Source: Albugo candida (Eukaryota > Oomycota > Peronosporomycetes > Albuginales > Albuginaceae). Taken from it: a stretch of 64,000 bases of DNA. The DNA is taken from assembly GCA_905220665.1 (NCBI GenBank), contig CAJNAR010000003.1, forward strand, positions 372,001-436,000, in the 5' to 3' direction. Below the pieces are notes generated by a model that was given only the letters and a program-made list of their open reading frames with translations, did no database searches and had not been told where the DNA came from. Below are positions 57,791-64,000 of the stretch, piece by piece. Position 1 is the first letter of the stretch. Each line of letters starts with the position of its first letter. Position numbers and translations under genes: made by a program.

Positions 57791-58915
57791 GGCAATAGGT
57801 ACTAATTACATATCGCGCGACTCTTTCAATTCAACTTTGAATTGAGTCACGGGTTCTGATCGTATAAGTAAAAGGAGCGTAAGAAGTCTGTTGTATTGTT
57901 GCGTTCCTCGATAGTCTTGGACGCTTCTTTATCAAAGTTCTTTTCCGAAGCTGTGCATCGTCTTTTCTCAAGTAGCACACGTCAAGAACTTTTCAGACGT
58001 TGGACGCCATTTGAGATATTGTTTTGGAATTAATCCAAGCAAGACGCCACGTGCAAGAGGAAAAAGAAGCGCCCGTAACATGATGTGTACAAGGAAGATA
58101 CAGACAGGCTGCAGATCTAAGCAAGCTGTCAAGAAAGGAGCTCTCCGTGATGAATAGCCATCCTGGTCAACACACCAGTGCGACATAATGCGTAATCAGC
58201 CACAAAATTCACGTAGGAAGCATCCAGCTCAGACGACTAAGAGTTGCGCTAAAGAGAAAAATGACCGGTAAGGTACTGCTCAAATGTTGCGACGATAAAG
58301 AGAAATTGGACGCTGACGCATTTGTGCGTAAGGAGGCGTAGATGAGATGCGCACTTTCGATAGCAATTACACACATGGTTGGTAGAAGTACAACCGGTAC
58401 TTCAAGACCACATAGCCGCATTGAAATGATAGGTGCATTAATAATGTTTCAAAAACAAAAACGTTGCAAATCGATTCATAGAATCCATTCCCAAAAATGG
58501 ATAATCCGCCTTTCCGCTTGCGATATGGGGCTCGATTACGATACTTCAACAAAGGTCTAATGTATGCGGTCTACTGCATTTCTTCATCACGTCATATCGC
58601 AAGATAATATGCGAAATGTCTATATATAGAAGTAATAAATGATGTTGTGAGTTTTTTTGAATGACAAAACAAATTTTAAATTCACAGGATTCGGTTTATG
58701 ATCGCACAAGTGCACCTTTCTCATCGCTTCGACCTGTTTGTAATGCTGTCGTGCTATTCGATTCCTTAGATTCCGCTGCAAATGATTACGTGTACACAGC
58801 GAGCAAAATCCATTGGTACGTGTTTGTGTGAGATTAAACTGATACTTTTGCATTCACTTTTACTTTTGCTATCAAGAACGCAACCAAGTATCAACTGCAC
58901 ACTCTGCAACATCCG
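57791..58915. repeat. NH5 upstream flank
   Basis: Holds the complete flank unit that is split in two at 16721 and 36597. The join point corresponds to about 58389 (GGTAGAAGTACAACC). No gene is supported. Confidence 0.65.
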
Positions 58916-59825
58916 ATGGCTCATTCCAAACTCCGTTTCCAGCTCGTGTGTGTATGGGCACTTTGTCTGATGCGTTTCAACTATTGTCAAGTAGAAATAA
59001 GATGCATAGTGGCCATGGATCCCAAACAAGCTGCTGGATATCATGCGATGGCACTGTGGGCAAAGTCCGATTCATTCATTCAAGAATGTTCGGAGTACCT
59101 GTATCCACAACTCCTTGACTAAAGCTAAAACCATTCTGCGCCCAATATTCGAAGAGTCCCCTAAGAAGGTCAATTTGCACATCGGCACCGAGTATAATGA
59201 TATTCTAAAAGCACTGCAATAATCCAGATCCGCTCGTATTTTGATCCTGGGATCGTATTAGGACGTGGCAAAAGTCTTTGAAGATTTTGGTCATGAAAAC
59301 GTTGGGACTGTTGTGAAAGAAATCTTTTTGGCACGTTGGGATAAAGACAACGGTGCCCATGGTAAACAGCATAGCACTTCTCGCACGGATATGGACATTA
59401 GATCTGTCAACTCAATCCTGCGAATTGGATCTCTGAAAGGCAAATTTCAAATTGTGGATCTACATACCAACGACAAGTACGCATCGATGATTTCAGACGA
59501 ACATTTGCCACTGCTGTTCTACCACTTAGGGGACAGCAAAAATATTGCATTACAATATTTAGTCCTCTTGCGAACTCGTAGGGTGAGTCCTTTTTCTCCA
59601 AGGACCTTTCTTTCTTATCCAATTGAGAAACTAAGTTCCTCAGTCATCGTGGCTGCATTGGCGATGTTTTACCCCGATGTCTTTAGAAGTACGGTAGATT
59701 CTGAATACGAATACAAGTGTGATGGCACAGGGGGAACGAAATTTACTGCGGCAACAGTAATCACTGGAATCCGCCATTCGGAATTCGAGAAATTGGTTCT
59801 TGATCTGTTCAGAAAGTACAAATAA
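58916..59825 (+). pseudogene. NH5: nucleoside-hydrolase-like pseudogene
   Basis: The start at 58916 has an intact signal peptide (AHSKLRFQLVCVWALCLM) and AMDPKQAAGYHAMALWAK. A frameshift at about 59105 ends the frame at 59122, and in-frame TAA (~59220) and TAG (~59250) follow. The rest is open from 59265 to 59825 (VVKEIFLARWDKDN, AALAMFYPDVF, FRKYK). It carries three or more lesions. Confidence 0.78.
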
Positions 59826-60169
59826 GGTTGGTAAACAGGTGCGTGAACAAATTGGCCTCTGAAGGCTCATTTATTAAGTAGTAGAAGTCTTAATCACTGA
59901 TTGTGACAAAGATGTTAGATTTGCATGTATCTTGAATGGTGCATGCACGTGCCAAACATCGATTAGAAGGTATCGGGGATATCTGCTTCGATGTCGTGTC
60001 AACAACTATCTCCAATGTGCACAAATAGAAGAAGCATTTGCAAAAGTAGGCAAAAAACCACATAATTGGACCATACAATATATTGACTGTCAACAATAGC
60101 TTCCGCTTATTATCTTTTCTACGGGTCGACTTGGACCATATTAAACAAAAAAAAGTTCACGTGATCAGA
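59826..60169. repeat. NH5/CFAP91 copy 3' spacer
   Basis: Related to 33003-33419. No gene is supported. Confidence 0.45.
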
Positions 60170-61140
60170 TCCCCATACCTTGCAATGATTCGACCACAAC
60201 TGATTGAATGGCTACCGTGTATTGACGCATTTCTGACTCTGCTTGACGCTTTGAATGACGACTTCGCACAGTCGGAAATAAAAGCTTTAAAATAAATCCT
60301 CGCAACCAAATCCTCGGAGCTTCTCCTCCACTTTGCTCAGAATGGGCTCTATCACATTTGTCATAACAATTGATTGTATCACCAAGTTTCGGTGAGATAA
60401 CTCCTCAACAGCATGTTCCACGATGTTGTCGAGATAATCGTCAGCAGTACTCTGATGCACCTTTGTGACAAAGCAAAACATGTGGTCGCGACGATCACGT
60501 GCGAGAACTTCCAATTGCCTCCGTGCTCCTTCCTCTATTATAAGCTCTTTTTGCCGCACATCAAGCATTTCGGACACCACTTTGCCTTCGACCTTTGAGA
60601 AAGCACATTTGGGGATTTCTGTCCCTTCTGCTGGTACTTGGAAGCTACCAGAAGGCAAAACGTCTCGCTTCGTCATTTTCACGAAGCTCTGCGATCAATT
60701 TGGCTCGCCGTTGCTTTCCCTCGTCCATCGTATTTTGAGCCGCACGGCCATGAATGAGACGCTGCAATAGTCTCAACGCGTTGACTTCGGTTTCTGATGC
60801 AGCGATTTGAGACGCATAATCTAGGGTCTACGGTCGTTGCTGAACCGCTCGGTGATGTCCTTTGAGGAGTGATGGCATGAAGATACGCTCTCTATTTCTC
60901 AGACAAGTGATCTGTTGATTGCGTTGCCCCCGTTGTTAAGATGTGTCTCTATTGCTTGTTGATCCCGACCCGTTTTACCGAGAAGAGCTCCCTCCGAAAA
61001 TTGGTTTCCCAAGCGAATTGTAGGCAGTTGTTTCTCAAGCTCTTTCAAACTTTCCAGCGTCGTGAGCTGATGATTCTTGAACTGAATATAAACTGGAGAC
61101 TTTCTGATCCAACTCCCATTTCGCACTGTGGAGCGTATAG
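60170..61140 (-). pseudogene. CFAP91 C-terminal half, copy 4
   Basis: Runs on the minus strand from the TVRNGSWIRKSPV segment near 61125 to the ESLQ-region near 60180. Several frame breaks are present: part of the EKVKEFAQKA helix is deleted at about 60535, and a shift follows KRDVLPSG near 60665. It is the most decayed of the four. Confidence 0.72.
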
Positions 61141-62631
61141 CGGTGCTTCTCATAATGAGCACAGTTTCCATCCACAGAGTGAGATAAGACTCTACCAAGT
61201 GTGACAAGATGCATAATCTGCACTTCGGTGTGCCTCCTGAAGTTGCATTCGAGACAGCCCGAGCCGCTTTTTACTGAATATCGAATTCGGCTGTCGATAA
61301 GAGTCGGAATAAAGTAGAAAATATATCCTCCTCCACGACGGCTTCGATCTGAGCTTGATTGCCGGCAGTAATATTTGAAAGTGTCCAGCATGTTTCTTTG
61401 CGAATAGCGCGTCTTGGATTCTCAAAAGTGTCCGGAGGCATCGTAATGCGGAGAAATTGATAATTATCTGACCAAACGAGTGAGTCACCATCCGATCAAC
61501 TCGATTGGGAGATCTGTACCTGAGTCTGGACATCATCTCCGGTCACGATATTTCCCACAGTTCGAAGCGCAGGTGTTTGTACCAAGCTTGAAGGGTACAT
61601 CAATAGCTCCACCATACGTCGACATATTCCAGCCTCCACGACCGCTTGTATCTTTTCGTTGGATCCAGCAGACAGATATGAAAGTGCCCAACAAGCATCC
61701 GTCAATACTTCTTCATCTTGTGTGTACAATAATTGCCCAAGTGTCGGAAGTGCAGGCGCAACCAACGAGAATTGCGGTTGAGGTTTCCCCGACAAAAATT
61801 CGTTAAAGTTCACGTCGCATTACGAAGCATAGACATGCTCTGTGAGCTGATGTAATAATGGCTGAAGAGCTCCACATTTCGAGACCATATCCCGACAGTC
61901 CACAGAATCCCAGCGATATTTCCCAGAGCCCAGACAGCTTGCTCACGGACGTCATCATTCGGTGTGACTAGTAGCTGACAGAAAATTGGCACCGCTCCAA
62001 AGCGAATGACCACTTGTGTATCATCGGAAGTTCCAGACGCGATATTTGTCAGTGCCCACGCAGCCTCAAATTGGAGTAAGGTACATCTTTTTGCTGTCAG
62101 AACTCGACTAATAATGGCACTACGCCCGTTTGAATGACTTCCTTGTTTGAAGGATTGCGTTCTAAGTAGATTGGGTCAGCAATAGTCACTCAGAACTTTG
62201 TCAAGCTCACATACCAATCGATAAAAGCTTCCGGAATTTTGTAACCGCACTGAGTTGTTACGTCTTGTGAATGAACATCTGTTAACATTTGTGGGAGTTC
62301 TGCGAACTAAATGAAAAAAGAGAGGGTATGCATAAGATCAGGTTACACAATAAGACAGTGAATACCAACCCGCTTCTGCAAGTGTCTATCGGGGCTATCC
62401 TCGCCAACCGATGGAAGCGAATCTGCTCCTCCCTACGCGATGAATTTTAAGAGATGGATGAATTATATGATAGAGTAAGATGTTGGGGTAGCATGCGTCG
62501 TCGTTGATTGATACGATCCTCTTTTATTGTTTTGCGGATCTGCACAGTCGTTTCAGATCGTCAACGCGTCATTCATCGGCATCGATTCCTTTCTTGAACA
62601 GGGTTTTACGGTCTGATGCGCGTAATGCCAT
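61141..62631 (-). pseudogene. Importin-alpha copy 4
   Basis: Starts at 62631. Exon 1 has lost one base (AACGCGTC where the parent has GACGTCGT), and its donor GT is CT. Exon 4 contains further small deletions ([11 protein letters not shown] region near 61830). ARM segments remain recognisable ([18 protein letters not shown]). The fusion with CFAP91 at about 61141-61156 keeps a few more importin intron bases (CATTATGAG) than the other copies. Confidence 0.78.
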
Positions 62632-63489
62632 ATTTAGTACTGGTTGTCAGCGACGGAGATGTTCTGATACAATTCGAAACCAAACTCAAGTTGATAGGAA
62701 GTCGGAATCGATTTTATGTAATCGTTTGGTGCTTTCGCAGTGAGCTTTTACAATTAATACCTCTGAAGAGCGTATACCCTGTGGTACTACATATAGTTGA
62801 GGTGTTATCTCGTAGCGCTACACATGCTATTCGATTCGCAATAAGAGAACTAAGCTTGCTATATAAACTTATGATTATCAGTGCTGTTGGCTCAATTATA
62901 GCATTCGTATCGTCTATTGTCACTGCTGCATGCCAAAACGGGTATAATAACAAATTATACAACTTGCCACTTATAAATTGTTCGCTTAGGTGGCAACGTA
63001 GATAGAAGGAAATGGCTTCAATTATAGATCAGCATAGTGGAGCCAGCAGCGTAGCATCCCCTTCCTTTCGAATAGCTACAAGCCTAATTTAATTGCTTCC
63101 AAATGCATACAAAGATCAACAAGGTGCTGACATTGGCGAAAAGCGGAAGGTGAGGTTGTTATGGGGGATCCTACCTAGTGCTCTGAACCACTAGTCTGTC
63201 CAACTGGTAACTTAACAAAGCGGAAGTGCTGTTGGAAGTCGTTATCAATCGAATACAGACTTACTGCAACGCAGCAAACGCACGCATAGAAGTTTAACGT
63301 GCAGCTGACTCGCACATAAACAGCTCAGCAAACTGTCTCTATAGCTATCGTTAGATAGAGAATGATTTTGAAGAAATCAACACGATGCGTGAAAGCTATG
63401 ACATAGATCATATGGAGCACTCGGACAAGTGGACGCAGTGAGTCGGAACATAGGAAAGCTGGTATAGACACCAGTCAAGCGTTGTACGT
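62632..63489. repeat. Importin-alpha upstream region, copy 4, and MAD1-fragment flank
   Basis: Matches 6761-7293 and 30830-31240. The hairpin arms are decayed (ATACCCTGT near 62774 without partner). No gene is supported. Confidence 0.55.
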
Positions 63490-63730
63490 TTGAGTCAATG
63501 TGCACGGCTTCAACAAACGACAAATTGTTGCCTTTGCCCTCAATGAATGTGGCTCAAGTAAACGACAAAGTACTGGTTTTGACGGATATGGCAGGGATCG
63601 GGAACCACTCGATAGAGGGTATTGTCGTCAGATGCATTACGTCCCACTACCTGTCGATCATACGCTGTTTTTCTTGGAACTCTTAGTTTGCGATATCGCA
63701 AAGCATACCTCATTCGAAACAGCCACAAAT
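63490..63730 (+). pseudogene. MAD1 C-terminal fragment, copy 4
   Basis: Nearly a mirror copy of 6509-6760. Its DNA keeps the same blocks (AATGTGGCTCAAGTAAACGACAAAGTACTGG, quoted here only in part: GTGGCTCAAGTAAACG). Frames are short. Confidence 0.55.
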
Positions 63731-64000
63731 TTTGATTACATATCGCGCGCTAGTTTCTAATCCTTTGAATCCAACTTTGAAAATAAGTAGGGAGCGTTAG
63801 AAGTCTACTGTAGCGTTGCGTTCCTCAATAGTCGTGGACGCTTCATCTCTGAAACTCGATTGCTACTAAGAGATGCACTGGTCTGCTCCAACAGCACACG
63901 CCAAGAAAATTCAGACGTTGGATATCATTTGCGTATGTTTTCTAGGATTGATTCCACTTACAAATGAGAAAAAGAGCGCCTATTAGCATGTGCACAAGGG
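63731..64000. repeat. Array flank running off the window
   Basis: Continues the same unit as 6200-6480 in reverse, so another NH copy may lie just beyond the right edge. Confidence 0.5.

Noticed and set aside
4151..64000. CRISPR arrays, tRNA or rRNA genes
   Set aside because: The repeats are long, dispersed and gene-derived, not short regular spacers; no cloverleaf or rRNA core was recognised by eye.

Overview
The window looks like nuclear DNA of a compact, short-intron oomycete. The gene set mixes flagellar (CFAP91), spindle-checkpoint (MAD1), nuclear-transport (importin alpha, FG nucleoporin) and rRNA-processing (RRP5) genes with a secreted PAN/Apple protein and a small family of secreted proteins. 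Every intron I could place is 47-65 bp with GT...AG ends. A white-rust-type oomycete (Albugo-like) is my best guess, but this is inference. No prokaryotic, plastid, rRNA or tRNA signature was seen.

Layout. 1-1.9 kb: a partial minus-strand gene and a two-PAN secreted protein. 2.3-16.7 kb: a segmental-duplication array. It starts with an intact CFAP91 gene and then repeats [secreted nucleoside-hydrolase-like gene (NH) / MAD1 3'-end fragment / importin-alpha copy fused to the CFAP91 3' half]. 16.75-28.8 kb: four co-directional genes (RRP5, coronin, FG nucleoporin with a RanBP2-type zinc finger, a coiled-coil protein). 28.9-36.6 kb: the array again but inverted, starting with the only complete importin-alpha gene. 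37-49.3 kb: three minus-strand single-copy genes (ABC half-transporter with an extra N-terminal membrane module; a roughly 2,190-residue WW-WW-FYVE protein; a UFD1-like/UBX/UBA protein). 50-52.4 kb: the intact MAD1 gene, followed at 53.4 kb by the NH paralogue that best keeps the nucleoside-hydrolase motif. 55 kb: a 748-bp element with perfect 20-bp inverted ends next to TTAA. 57.4-64 kb: one more inverted array unit.

Main interpretation. Fragments of three housekeeping genes (MAD1, CFAP91, importin alpha) have been duplicated together with NH genes. The importin-CFAP91 fusion point lies in the last-but-one importin intron and is shared by four copies. This is what unequal exchange between linked CFAP91 and importin-alpha genes would leave: full CFAP91 at one end, full importin at the other, chimeras between. 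The two array blocks end at about 16,721 and 36,597 at the same point of one repeat unit, so reversing this 19.9-kb segment restores one continuous array. Most NH copies have lost the acidic metal-binding motif or the reading frame. The copy beside MAD1 retains three of its four acidic positions as Asp, the fourth being Glu.

Exon boundaries were placed by eye from reading frames, GT/AG signals and family alignment remembered from general knowledge; no search was run.
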